64,000 bases of DNA from Leisingera methylohalidivorans DSM 14336 (GTDB lineage Bacteria > Pseudomonadota > Alphaproteobacteria > Rhodobacterales > Rhodobacteraceae). The notes below the pieces were generated by a model. It saw only the letters and a program-made list of their open reading frames with translations. It had not been told where the DNA came from and did not search any database. The position numbers and the translations under genes are program-made. Below, piece after piece: positions 25,513-34,213 of the stretch. How positions within the stretch are numbered: the first letter of the stretch is position 1; each line of letters opens with the position of its first letter. The stretch is taken from positions 4,080,901 through 4,144,900 of the forward strand of contig NC_023135.1 in assembly GCF_000511355.1 (NCBI RefSeq), read 5' to 3'.

Positions 25513-27792
25513 TTATTCCCGCCGCTTGCGCTCTACCTTGCGTTTGACTTTGGCGGCCTTGTGCTTGGATTTTGCTGCTTTGCGCTTCACGGTCCGGCCT
25601 GCCGGGCTGCGCCGTCCGCCTTTACGGGATCCGCCGCCTTTGGGCAGTTCCAGGTTTTCGATCGCAAGCAGCTCCAGCTCCAGCCCGCCGGTCACCGGGG
25701 CCGCCTGAACCAGCCGCACGGTTACCCGCTGGCCGATGGCCAGGGTCATGCCGGTATCGGCCCCCATCAGCGTGCCGGCCTGGGCGTCGAAATGGAAGAA
25801 CTCCCGCCCGATCGAGCGGACCGGAACCAGACCATCGGCGCCGGTCTCGTCCAGTTTCACAAAGGCCCCGAAGCGGGCAATGCCGCTGATCCGCCCCTCG
25901 AATTCACTCCCCACGCGTTCACTGAGATATGAGGCCAGATAACGGTCCGTGGTATCGCGTTCCGCAATCATCGACCGCCGCTCGGTGTCGGAGATGTGGG
26001 TGGCGGTCTCCTCCAGCCGTTCGATCTGGGCCGCATCCAGCCCATCGTCGCCCCAGCCGTGCGAGGAGACCAGCGAGCGGTGCACGATCAGGTCAGCATA
26101 GCGCCGGATCGGCGAGGTGAAATGCGCGTAGTTCTTGAGTGCCAGGCCGAAATGGCCAAAGTTTTCCGGGTTGTAATAGGCCTGCTGCATCGACCGAAGT
26201 GTGGAAATGTTGATCAGCTCCGCCTCATCGGTTCCCGCCGCGTGGTTCAGCAGCGCGTTCAGATGCCGGGTCTGCAGCACTTGGCCCTTGGCCAGGTTCA
26301 ACCCCGCCGCGCGGGCGGTTTCACGCAGTGCTTCCAGCTTTTCCTGTGCCGGTTCTTCATGCACCCGGAACAGCAGCGGCGAGCGTTTCTTGATCAGAGT
26401 CTCTGCCGCGGCGACATTGGCGAGGATCATGAACTCCTCGATCAGCTTGTGCGCATCCAGCCGGTCGCGGAAGGCAACCGAGGTTACAGTGCCGGCGTCA
26501 TCCAGTATGATTTTGCGTTCCGGCAGGTCCAGGTCCAGCGGCTCACGCACGGCTCTTGCCCTTTTTAGAGCCTCATACGCAGCATAGAGCGGCTTGATCA
26601 CATCTTCCAGTAAGGGCGCGGTTTTTTCATTTGCATTGCCGTCCTGCGCGTCTTGCACCTCGGCGTAATGCAGCGAGGCGGCCGAGCGCATCAGCCCGCG
26701 CACAAACCGGTGCCCGATCTTGTTGCCCTCGGTGTCCACCTGCATACGCACCGCGATACAGGCACGCGGTACCCCTTCATGCAGTGAGCAGAGGTCGCCT
26801 GACAGCCGATCCGGCAGCATCGGCACAACCCGGTCCGGAAAATAGCTTGAGTTGCCGCGTTTGCGGGCTTCGCGGTCCAGTGCAGAGCCGGGACGCACAT
26901 AAGCGGCCACATCGGCAATCGCCACCCAGATCACATGGCCGCCCGGGTTTTCCGGGTCGTCGTCGGCATGGGCATAGCAGGCGTCGTCATGGTCGCGGGC
27001 ATCCGCCGGGTCGATGGTGACCAAGGGCAGTTCGCGCAGGTCTTCGCGGCCTTTGAGGCCCATCGGCTTGGCTGCATCAGCCTCGGCCATGACCGGATCG
27101 GGGAAATGGTCAGGGATACCATGCTGGTGAATGGCAATCAGCGACACCGCCTTTGGTGCTGCCGGGTCGCCCAGCCGTTCCACGATCCGTGCGCGCGGCA
27201 GACCCATGCGGCCCTTGGGACCAGCCTGTTCGGCTTCGACCAGCTCGCCGTCCTTGGCGCCTTTGATGGCGTCCGGTGCCACCATCCATTCGCTGGACGC
27301 GGCCTTGTCGATCGGTACAATCCGCCCGCCTTCGGAGCCTGCGCGGAAGATGCCCAGCACCCGTTTCGGGTTGCTGCCGATGCGGCGGATCAGCCGGGCT
27401 TCGTAGTTGTGGTCCTGATCCGGCACCTGCTGCAGCTTGACCAGGATCTTGTCGCCTTCACCCAGAGCCGGATCCGAGGCGCGGGGGAGGATCAGAATGA
27501 TTGGCTCCACGCCCTCGCCATGCCATTCCAGGGGGCGCCCGTAGAGATCGCCATCCGCGTCCGGTGCCTTGACCTGCAGCACGGTCACAGGCGGCAGCTG
27601 GTCCGGGTCGCGGTAGGTCTTCTTGCGCTTTTGCAAGTGGCCCTCGGCCTCCAGCTCCTTGAGGATGCGCTTGAGGTCGATGCGGTCGGCGCCCTTGATG
27701 CCAAAGGCCTTGGCGATGTCGCGCTTGGAGGTATGGGTCGGGTTGGCGGAGATCCAGTCGAGGATTTCGGCCTTGGAGGGAATACGGCTCAT
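25513..27792 (-). CDS. rnr: Ribonuclease R
   Basis: This 759-residue processive 3'-5' exoribonuclease has an N-terminal HTH-like region, cold-shock/OB domains, and the RNB core with TIDPADARDHDDACYAHADD, whose Asp residues bind Mg2+. An S1 domain (FEGRISGIARFGAFVKLDET) and a Lys/Arg-rich tail (about the last 30 residues) follow. It degrades structured RNA and helps in rRNA and tmRNA quality control. I prefer the ATG at 27792; an in-frame start 12 codons upstream is possible. It is the last gene of the dapE-GNAT-DUF2064-rnr run, 52 bp after the DUF2064 gene. Confidence 0.93.
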   Translation of the reverse strand: MSRIPSKAEILDWISANPTHTSKRDIAKAFGIKGADRIDLKRILKELEAEGHLQKRKKTYRDPDQLPPVTVLQVKAPDADGDLYGRPLEWHGEGVEPIILILPRASDPALGEGDKILVKLQQVPDQDHNYEARLIRRIGSNPKRVLGIFRAGSEGGRIVPIDKAASSEWMVAPDAIKGAKDGELVEAEQAGPKGRMGLPRARIVERLGDPAAPKAVSLIAIHQHGIPDHFPDPVMAEADAAKPMGLKGREDLRELPLVTIDPADARDHDDACYAHADDDPENPGGHVIWVAIADVAAYVRPGSALDREARKRGNSSYFPDRVVPMLPDRLSGDLCSLHEGVPRACIAVRMQVDTEGNKIGHRFVRGLMRSAASLHYAEVQDAQDGNANEKTAPLLEDVIKPLYAAYEALKRARAVREPLDLDLPERKIILDDAGTVTSVAFRDRLDAHKLIEEFMILANVAAAETLIKKRSPLLFRVHEEPAQEKLEALRETARAAGLNLAKGQVLQTRHLNALLNHAAGTDEAELINISTLRSMQQAYYNPENFGHFGLALKNYAHFTSPIRRYADLIVHRSLVSSHGWGDDGLDAAQIERLEETATHISDTERRSMIAERDTTDRYLASYLSERVGSEFEGRISGIARFGAFVKLDETGADGLVPVRSIGREFFHFDAQAGTLMGADTGMTLAIGQRVTVRLVQAAPVTGGLELELLAIENLELPKGGGSRKGGRRSPAGRTVKRKAAKSKHKAAKVKRKVERKRRE

Positions 27793-27844
27793 GTGTTCCG
27801 CCCTAGCACGGCGGGCGGGCGGCGTCATGGTGAAAAGCGTGCCG

Positions 27845-28417
27845 TCAGCGCTGCGGCAGATCCGCGGCCGTGTCGACGTCGCGCAGGGTATCGGTCAGCG
27901 CGATGCGCCAGCCGGGCAGGGTTTGCAACGTGTCTGCCAGCGCGTGTTCGCTGGACCAGCGGGTGTTTTCGAACAGTCTGTGCGGCAGTCGGGCAGGATG
28001 TTTTGCACCAACCAGCCAGTAGCCTCCGTCGTCCGCGGGGCCAAAGGCGGCGTCGTGACCGCCAAGGGCCGTGAAGGCCCGGGCGATGTGGGCGCGGGTG
28101 ATGCCGGGGATGTCGGCGCCAATCAGGCAGGCAGGGCCGGGGACAGATTGCAGCATCCGTTTCATCCGCTGTCCCAGGTCGCCGCCGCCTTGCGGCAAGC
28201 GGGGCAGATCAGCAGGCCAGACCTTTGAATTCACCGCGATGTCGGGAGCTGCCGCCAGCACAATCTGCCAGCGCGGATCGCGTAATCGCCGCATCAGCCG
28301 GGCGGATTGGTGGCGGAACCACCAGGTTGCCGGGATCACGCCGATGTCCCGGGCCAGCCGGGTTTTCACCCGGCCAGGCCGTGGTTCCTTAACCATGATG
28401 ATCAGGGTGCGTTTCAC
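27845..28417 (-). CDS. TIGR04282/DUF2064 glycosyltransferase-like protein
   Basis: This 190-residue protein starts TLIIMVKEPRPGRVKTRLAR, the KxPxxGxVKTRLA signature of the family. GQRMKRML and ACLIGADIPGIT follow, then AAFGPADDGGYWLVGAK, with Asp residues expected to hold a nucleotide-sugar/metal site. Family members have been proposed to act in arsenosugar or related sugar transfer; here no partner supports that. The GTG start at 28417 overlaps the GNAT stop by 4 bp (GTGA), and a parS-like site covers this junction. Confidence 0.78.
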   Translation of the reverse strand: MKRTLIIMVKEPRPGRVKTRLARDIGVIPATWWFRHQSARLMRRLRDPRWQIVLAAAPDIAVNSKVWPADLPRLPQGGGDLGQRMKRMLQSVPGPACLIGADIPGITRAHIARAFTALGGHDAAFGPADDGGYWLVGAKHPARLPHRLFENTRWSSEHALADTLQTLPGWRIALTDTLRDVDTAADLPQR

Positions 28418-28424
28418 GTGAAAT
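28411..28424. other. parS-like ParB-binding site
   Basis: GTTTCACGTGAAAT holds the perfect 12-bp palindrome TTTCACGTGAAA and matches 13 of 14 bases of the core parS site (GTTTCACGTGAAAC). It overlaps the start codon of the DUF2064 gene and the GNAT stop. It is the only such site I found in the window. parS sites cluster near oriC, which agrees with rpsT at the right end. Confidence 0.75.
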
Positions 28425-28839
28425 CAAGCACCATGTCCCGGTGATCGATGCCGGCATCGTCATAGACCGGACCGAAGGCGGTGAAGCCGAGCTTCTCGTA
28501 AAACCCGATGGCATGGAGCTGCGCGCCCAGTTTGGCTTTGGCAGTGCGGGGGCGGGCCTGAGCCGTTTCAACCGCCGCCTCGATCAGCTTGGCACCGAGG
28601 CCGGTGCCGCGGGTGGACGGCAGCACGCAGACCCGGCCGATCTTGGCAGTGTCACCGTTGAAGACAATCCGCGCGGCCCCAACGGGGATGCCGTCCTGAA
28701 CCGCCAGCAGATGCGTCGCAGCGTCATCCAGCGCGTCCTGTTCCATGTCCGCCGGCACGCCTTGCTCCACCACGAACACCTGGTGGCGCAGGGAAAAGCA
28801 GGTTTCAAGATCGTCCGTGACAGCGATGTTCAGGTTCAT
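28414..28839 (-). CDS. GNAT-family N-acetyltransferase
   Basis: This 141-residue protein resembles ElaA/YjcF-type GNAT enzymes: [20 protein letters not shown] at the start and [20 protein letters not shown] as acetyl-CoA-binding motif A (R-x-x-G-x-G). [17 protein letters not shown] follows. The acceptor is unknown. It overlaps dapE upstream and the DUF2064 gene downstream by 4 bp each, so it is firmly in the same operon. Confidence 0.85.
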   Translation of the reverse strand: MNLNIAVTDDLETCFSLRHQVFVVEQGVPADMEQDALDDAATHLLAVQDGIPVGAARIVFNGDTAKIGRVCVLPSTRGTGLGAKLIEAAVETAQARPRTAKAKLGAQLHAIGFYEKLGFTAFGPVYDDAGIDHRDMVLDFT

Positions 28840-29981
28840 GCAAAATAATCCTGCAGGATCCGGGTGTAGATAGATTTCAGCTGGTGGATCTGGGCCACTT
28901 CCACCCGTTCATCCACCTGATGCATGGTTTTGCCGACCAGGCCGAATTCCACCACCGGGCAGTGATTCTTGACGAAGCGCGCATCGGAGGTGCCGCCGGT
29001 GGTCGACAGTTCGGGCTTGCGGCCGGTTTCCGCCTCGACCGATGCTGAAACCAGATCTGACAGCGCTCCTGGCGGGGTGATAAAGCTTTCGCCGGAGACC
29101 TGCACATCGATCCCGATTTCAACGCCGAACTCCGCCGCCACTTTGCCAGCCTCGCCTTGCAGCCACTCTGTCAGGCTGGCGCCGCTGTGGGAGTCATTGA
29201 AACGGATGTTGACGGTTGAGGCCGCCTGCGTCGGGATCACGTTGGTGGCCGGGTTGCCGGTGTCAATGGTAACGACCGCCAGCGTCGAGGCATCAAAATG
29301 ATCGGTGCCCTGGTCCAGTTTATGGCTGGCCAGCCGATCCATCAGCCGCACCATCGCGTTCAGCGGGTTGTTGGCCCGGTGCGGGTAGGCCGAATGCCCC
29401 TGCACTCCAGTCACCGTGAACCAGGCGGTCAGCGAACCGCGGCGGCCGATCTTGATCATTTCACCCATCTCGTCGGGACAAGTAGGTTCACCCACCAGGC
29501 AGACGGACATCTGTTCACCCGTGCGCTCCATGTAGTCCAGCAGCGCGGTGGTGCCGTCCACAGCATCGCCTTCCTCGTCGCCGGTGATGGTCAGGATGAT
29601 GGCGCCGTCCGGAGGGGTGTCCTTCACAAAATCAATGGCGGCGGCGGCGAAAGCGGCAACCCCCGATTTCATGTCGGTGGATCCGCGCCCGTACATAAAC
29701 CCGTCTTTTTCTTCGGCGCCGAAGGGCGGCATGGTCCAGGCAGCCTTATCCCCCAGCGGCACGACATCAGTATGGCCGTTGAAGCCGAAGGTTTTGGCGT
29801 GGCCTTTGGCACCCCAGCGGGCAAACAGGTTGCTGACATTGCCGCGGTCTGTCCGGGTGCACTGAAAACCAGCTTCGCTCAGCAGTTTCTCCAGCAGCAC
29901 CAGCGCGCCGCCTTCTTCGGGCGTCACTGACGGGCAGCGGATCAAATCGGCGGTCAGGCGGGCGGGATCGGTTTGCGGCAT
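28836..29981 (-). CDS. dapE: Succinyl-diaminopimelate desuccinylase
   Basis: This 381-residue di-zinc M20 enzyme of lysine and meso-DAP synthesis hydrolyses N-succinyl-LL-DAP. The metal His is in [11 protein letters not shown] (about residue 70), the bridging Asp in [10 protein letters not shown] and the catalytic Glu pair in ITGDEEGDA. The C-terminal [20 protein letters not shown] tail ends [16 protein letters not shown]. The ATG at 29981 has AGGAG seven bases ahead; a GTG five codons upstream is less likely. It complements dapD at 35780-36607 in the same pathway, but the two are not in one operon. Confidence 0.93.
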   Translation of the reverse strand: MPQTDPARLTADLIRCPSVTPEEGGALVLLEKLLSEAGFQCTRTDRGNVSNLFARWGAKGHAKTFGFNGHTDVVPLGDKAAWTMPPFGAEEKDGFMYGRGSTDMKSGVAAFAAAAIDFVKDTPPDGAIILTITGDEEGDAVDGTTALLDYMERTGEQMSVCLVGEPTCPDEMGEMIKIGRRGSLTAWFTVTGVQGHSAYPHRANNPLNAMVRLMDRLASHKLDQGTDHFDASTLAVVTIDTGNPATNVIPTQAASTVNIRFNDSHSGASLTEWLQGEAGKVAAEFGVEIGIDVQVSGESFITPPGALSDLVSASVEAETGRKPELSTTGGTSDARFVKNHCPVVEFGLVGKTMHQVDERVEVAQIHQLKSIYTRILQDYFA

Positions 29982-30287
29982 GGACGGGCTCCTCACTTTC
30001 CGGTTGGCACAGGCCTAGCGTGGAACGGGGCGCGGTGCAATTCACAGAGCGTTTAGAAAATGTGGCGCAAAAGCAGCGGTTTCACGGATGATCGCGCACA
30101 CGCCCTGCCGGCACCTCCAGTAGTGTTGATAACCTGTTAATCGCAATTGACCCGAGGCAAGGTATTCCGAGAGCAGCACCACCGTAACAGCGGGGCGCGC
30201 AATTGACTGGCGGCGGAACTGCTGGCCAGGCAGCAGGCCAGCCTGTCTGCGGGGTGGCTTGCCCGGAATGCGGGAGCAGCCGGAACT

Positions 30288-31803
30288 ATGGTCAAGGCAC
30301 GCGAGCTTACTTATCAGACCAACGCCACTGCAGAGCAGATGCGTAGACCATATTCGGGGACGGGGCCACTGTTGCCGGCGCTTGCTATTCGGGGTGGAGC
30401 CAGTCCTCGGCGATCTATTCAAAGGGGGACGCCCGGGCACCCGGCGCCACGCCCAGCGAAACCGGCGTGATCCTGTCCACCGGGCGGCCAGTCACTTCAC
30501 CCGCTCCGGTGGCGACCCCAATCGCTCCACTCAGACGTCGGCCGATACGCCCGGCGAAAACAACAATCCCGACTTCAATGCAGCTGCCGGCACCAATACC
30601 TAGGATGCCTCCTACCTGGATGTGAGCTTCATTCCCGATCCGGACCTGATGACGATGCAATTCGACTTGTCCTCCGAGGAATTCCCGGATTTCCAGAATT
30701 CGGTTTATCAGGGCGTGGTCGCGGTCTGGGTCAACGGCGAGCAGGTTCTGATGGCGGCCGGGAACGGCCAGGCCAATCCCAGCAATATCAGTTCCTCTAT
30801 CAACGAGAATCTGTATCTCGACAATGCCGGCGACGATTTCAACACCGAGATGGACCGGCCTACTCTGACCATGACGCTGGCGCTGCGCGTCAACCCCGGT
30901 GAGCTGAACGACACCCGCATCGGCATCGCCGATGTGGGTGACAGCCGCCACGACAGCAACCTGCTGATCGCCGCAGACACGGTGCAGACCGATCTGGTGG
31001 CAATGACCGGCGATGTCTATGGGGCGCCGGACAGCAGCAAGACCATCGATGGGCTGGCCAATGATGTGAACAAGTCCGGGGCACCCTGACGGTCACCCAT
31101 ATTAACGGAACCGAGGTGGAGGCCGGGTCAGTGGTGACGCTCAACAGCGGGCAGGAAGTGCAGCTGAATGCAGATGGCACGCTGACCCTGGCGGGGAACG
31201 GCGATGTCGAGGATTTCGTCTTTACCAATCAGGTAAGCAATGGCGTCAATTCCGACACGGCTTTGTCAACGCCAGCTCGATCCCCTGTTTTGTGGCGGGT
31301 ACCCGGATCCGGCCCCCCTATGGCGAGGTGCCGTTGGAAGATCTGGCGCCTGGCGATCTGGTGGAAACCCGTGACGGCGGAAAGTGGTTTTGCACCGATT
31401 CGCATTGCCGCGGATAGGTTTGGCCGGCATGGCGAACTGATGGTATCGCCGCAGCACCGGGTGTTGGTGCGCGGGGCCCATGCCGAGTTGTTCTTTGGCG
31501 GGGAAGAGGTGCTGGTGGCGGCCAAAGATCTGGTCAACGGGCGCAGCGTGGCACGCTGTCCGGGCGGCGAGGTTACCTATGTGCATCTGATGTTCGACCG
31601 TCATCAGGTGAGCTATTCCGAAGGTCATGCCACTGAAACCTTCCTGCCTGGCCCGCAGATCGTCAACCTGTTTAACCGGCCGGTGGCAGTGGAGATCTGC
31701 GCGCTGTTCCCCGAGCTGGACCCGGAAACCGGCGCGGGCTGCAGCGCCGGGGCGCGGCCTGCGCTTAAAGCCTATGAAGGGCGGTTGCAGGCGGCGATCC
31801 AGG
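30288..31803 (+). pseudogene. Decayed Hint-domain adhesin-like gene (choice-of-anchor L type)
   Basis: Joined frames rebuild a Roseobacter-type exported Hint protein. The 5' part (ELTYQTNATAEQM, then GENNNPDFNAAAGTNT) is anchor-L-like. A TAG at 30601 sits where the family has Tyr, and the same frame goes on with DASYLDVSFIPDPDLMTMQF to RIGIADVGDSRHDSNLLIAA. A frameshift near 31080 leads to TLTVTHINGTEVEAGSVVTL. Another near 31255 gives SIPCFVAGTRIRPPYGEVPL (Hint start, Cys present). After a short deletion near 31385 comes RHGELMVSPQHRVLVRGAHA. FPELDPETGAG marks the end. It is not translatable as one protein. Confidence 0.8.
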
Positions 31804-32061
31804 GGGCCTGCACATGTGGGCTGGATTGCGGTCATCGGCGGCGGAGTATCTGGCGCTCTCCAGCGGTATCGAGCCCGCGGGTCCGGCCCCGGCGCTGCTG
31901 CCTTCCCCCCTGTTGCCACGTCCGAAGGCTACCGTAAGCTGAGCGGATTGCAGCAAGGCGATCTGGTTCTGACCAGCAGCGGTGCGGCGGTGCCGGCCGT
32001 ACGGCGGACGGTCTGATACGGCCGCAGCTTCGACTCCGGCCTTTGCCGCCAATGTGCTTGC
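31804..32061. other. Spacer between Hint pseudogene and channel gene
   Basis: About 260 bp hold open reading but no recognisable product. It may be residual 3' sequence of the Hint-gene relic plus the promoter of the following channel gene. I see no clear promoter boxes. Confidence 0.35.
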
Positions 32062-33180
32062 GTGAAAAAGGGGAACCGCATAAGGACGTTAAAACCGTCC
32101 CAGAGGCCTGCCCCGAGCGTTCCCGTGCTGTATCTTCGCCTGACAATCGCAGCCCTGTTCCTGATATGGGGGCAATTGCTGTCTGCGCAGGTGCTGACGG
32201 TCAACACGGTCACCCGGCCGCCGTTTTCGATGGTAGAGGAAGGGCGCGACACCGGCTTTTCCATGGAACTCCTGAAAATTCTGGCGGAGCGGCTGGAGTG
32301 GGACTATCAAGTCAACCGCAAAAACAGCTTTGCGGAGATGCTGGACGGGGTGCGAAGAGGCGAGGCGGATCTGGCCGCTGCCAATATCTCCATCACTGCC
32401 GCGCGCGAAGTGGTGATGGACTTCAGCCACCCCATTTTCGAAAGCGGCCTGCAGATCATGGTCCAGGCTGATGAAGTCCGTCAGCCGTCGCTGATGCGGG
32501 CGCTGCTGTCCTGGGACCTGGCCGCGGCCATCGGCATCGCCTTCTTGCTGCTGTTCGGCGGCGGCATGCTGATGTGGGCCGTCGAGCGCCGCGCCCAGCC
32601 CTATTTCGACCGCCCCTTGAAAGAGGCCTGGTTCCCTTCCTTCTGGTGGGCGCTGAACCTGGTGGTGAACGGCGGATTTGAGGAACGGGTGCCGCGCACG
32701 CCGGTGGGCCGGATGTTCGGCGTGGTTCTGGTCGTGTCTTCGCTGTTCATCGTTTCGGTCTTTGTCGCCAAGATCACCGCTGTGATGACGGTGGAGGCGA
32801 TCAGCGGCTCAGTGAACTCGGTGAACGACCTTTATGGAAGATCCGTAGGAACCATTGGCGGATCGACCGCTGCGGGATTCCTTGACCGTCGTGAGATCGA
32901 CTATTCCGCCTATGCCGGGCTGGAGGAAATGCTGACCGGTTTTGAAACCGGCGAGGTGAAGGCGCTGGTTTTTGATGCGCCGGTGCTGAACTTCTACGTC
33001 CGGCAGGGCGGCCATCAGTACGGCCATACTATTGGACAGCCCTTTCTGCGCGAGAATTACGGGCTGGTGTTTCCGGCTGGCTCACCGCTGGTGGAAGAGG
33101 TCAACCGGGCGCTGCTGGCATTGCAGGAGGACGGCAGCTATGACGCCCTTTACCGCGAATGGTTCGGCGGCCGGAACTGA
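32062..33180 (+). CDS. Glutamate-receptor-type ligand-gated ion channel
   Basis: The 372-residue protein has the layout of bacterial ionotropic glutamate receptors (GluR0-like). It has a signal or anchor segment (about 24-43) and ligand lobe S1 (VLTVNTVTRPPFSMVEEGRD, then RRGEADLAAANISITAAREV). TM1 (WDLAAAIGIAFLLLFGGGML) leads to a pore-loop segment SFWWALNLVVNGGFEERVP, then TM (GVVLVVSSLFIVSVFVAKIT) and lobe S2 (YGRSVGTIGGSTAAGFLD). The K+ filter TVGYGD is replaced by VVNGGFEE, so ion selectivity is open. The start is uncertain (GTG 32062 or GTG 32125). No linked partner gene is evident. Confidence 0.8.
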   Translation: MKKGNRIRTLKPSQRPAPSVPVLYLRLTIAALFLIWGQLLSAQVLTVNTVTRPPFSMVEEGRDTGFSMELLKILAERLEWDYQVNRKNSFAEMLDGVRRGEADLAAANISITAAREVVMDFSHPIFESGLQIMVQADEVRQPSLMRALLSWDLAAAIGIAFLLLFGGGMLMWAVERRAQPYFDRPLKEAWFPSFWWALNLVVNGGFEERVPRTPVGRMFGVVLVVSSLFIVSVFVAKITAVMTVEAISGSVNSVNDLYGRSVGTIGGSTAAGFLDRREIDYSAYAGLEEMLTGFETGEVKALVFDAPVLNFYVRQGGHQYGHTIGQPFLRENYGLVFPAGSPLVEEVNRALLALQEDGSYDALYREWFGGRN

Positions 33181-33189
33181 CGCCCGCGG

Positions 33190-33537
33190 TTAGTGAAAGA
33201 CCGGCTCCTCGCCGTCGAAGAACGGCGTCATCTGGGCGACGATCACCGCGTTTTCTTCCAGCGCCCGCTGCATCAGCGCGCGTTCCTCGTCACCGATCTC
33301 ATGGCCTTCGGCTTCGCGTTCTTCCAGGGTGCCATAGCCGGTGACATCGAGCGGCGCGGTATCGGCCTGCTTGAGGATCGCCACGGTTTCGCGCACCGCC
33401 TCAGCCTCATCCACGCCGGAGGCATAGATCATCAGCGCCGCACCGGTGGCACCGTCTGGCAGGCCGTCGCCGTCCTTGCGCCCGATCTGGACAAGCAGGG
33501 TATAAACTTGCTGGCGGGAGGGTTTCTTCTTTTCCAT
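33190..33537 (-). CDS. Small conserved-looking protein of unknown function
   Basis: This 115-residue soluble, acidic protein begins MEKKKPSRQQVYTLLVQIGR and has a short TGAALMIYASGVDEAEAVRE helix region. It ends with an acidic tail, DGEEPVFH. The pattern (small alpha/beta core, charged C-terminal helix EERALMQRALEENAVIVAQM) is protein-like and codon use is normal, but I do not recognise the family. The start at 33537 is chosen over one 12 codons upstream. It is convergent with the channel gene (9 bp apart) and divergent from hutD. Confidence 0.6.
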   Translation of the reverse strand: MEKKKPSRQQVYTLLVQIGRKDGDGLPDGATGAALMIYASGVDEAEAVRETVAILKQADTAPLDVTGYGTLEEREAEGHEIGDEERALMQRALEENAVIVAQMTPFFDGEEPVFH

Positions 33538-33679
33538 GCCGCCGCCATAGCGCCGGGGCAGGGGGATGGTCAATCAAATAGCGGCTGCGGGGCTTGGTGC
33601 CTGAGCGAACAGATGGGTTGCGGCGGCTGGGGGCCGTATATTATGTCTATGCTTATTCGCTTACCAAGAGGACACGCCG

Positions 33680-34213
33680 ATGCTCATCTCCGCTTTTAAG
33701 GCCCGGCCGGTGGCTTGGAAAAACGGCGGCGGCGTGACCCGTGAGCTGGCCGTGCACGAAGAAAACGGCACAATGGTCTGGCGCCTCAGCCTGGCGGATA
33801 TTTCGCGCGACGGCCCGTTTTCCGCCTTTCCGGGCCTTTCCCGCATCCATTGCATCGTCGAGGGGGCCGGTCACATCCTGTCGAACAGCGGGACGCGGCT
33901 GGAAGCCCGCCCGCTGCAACCATTGCCGTTTGACGGCGGGCTGGAACTGGAATGCCGCCTGCGCGACGGGCCCAGCAAGGCGTTCAACGTGATCTACGAT
34001 CCGGCAAGGGTCACGGCAGACGCCGGGATTTTGAAGGATGGCGCGCTGCCTGCCGTTGGGAACCGCCACGTGCTGTTTGTTGTTGCCGGCAGGCTGGAAA
34101 TAGCAGGCAAGGGGCATTTTACCCCGGGTGAGGGGATCGTAATGGAGAACGCCGCCAGCGGAGTGGTTTCCGATGGCGGCGCGATCATCCAAGTGCAGTT
34201 TTTGCCAGTTTAG
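33680..34213 (+). CDS. HutD/Ves family protein
   Basis: A 177-residue cupin-type protein of the HutD family: MLISAFKARPVAWKNGGGVT and TMVWRLSLADISRDGPFSAF, followed by SRIHCIVEGAGHILSN. HutD sits with histidine-use genes in many bacteria and is thought to limit flux or sense intermediates; its exact reaction is not settled. Its 3' end overlaps the convergent hutF by 4 bp, which supports a histidine link even though the rest of the hut genes are not in this window. Confidence 0.85.
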   Translation: MLISAFKARPVAWKNGGGVTRELAVHEENGTMVWRLSLADISRDGPFSAFPGLSRIHCIVEGAGHILSNSGTRLEARPLQPLPFDGGLELECRLRDGPSKAFNVIYDPARVTADAGILKDGALPAVGNRHVLFVVAGRLEIAGKGHFTPGEGIVMENAASGVVSDGGAIIQVQFLPV

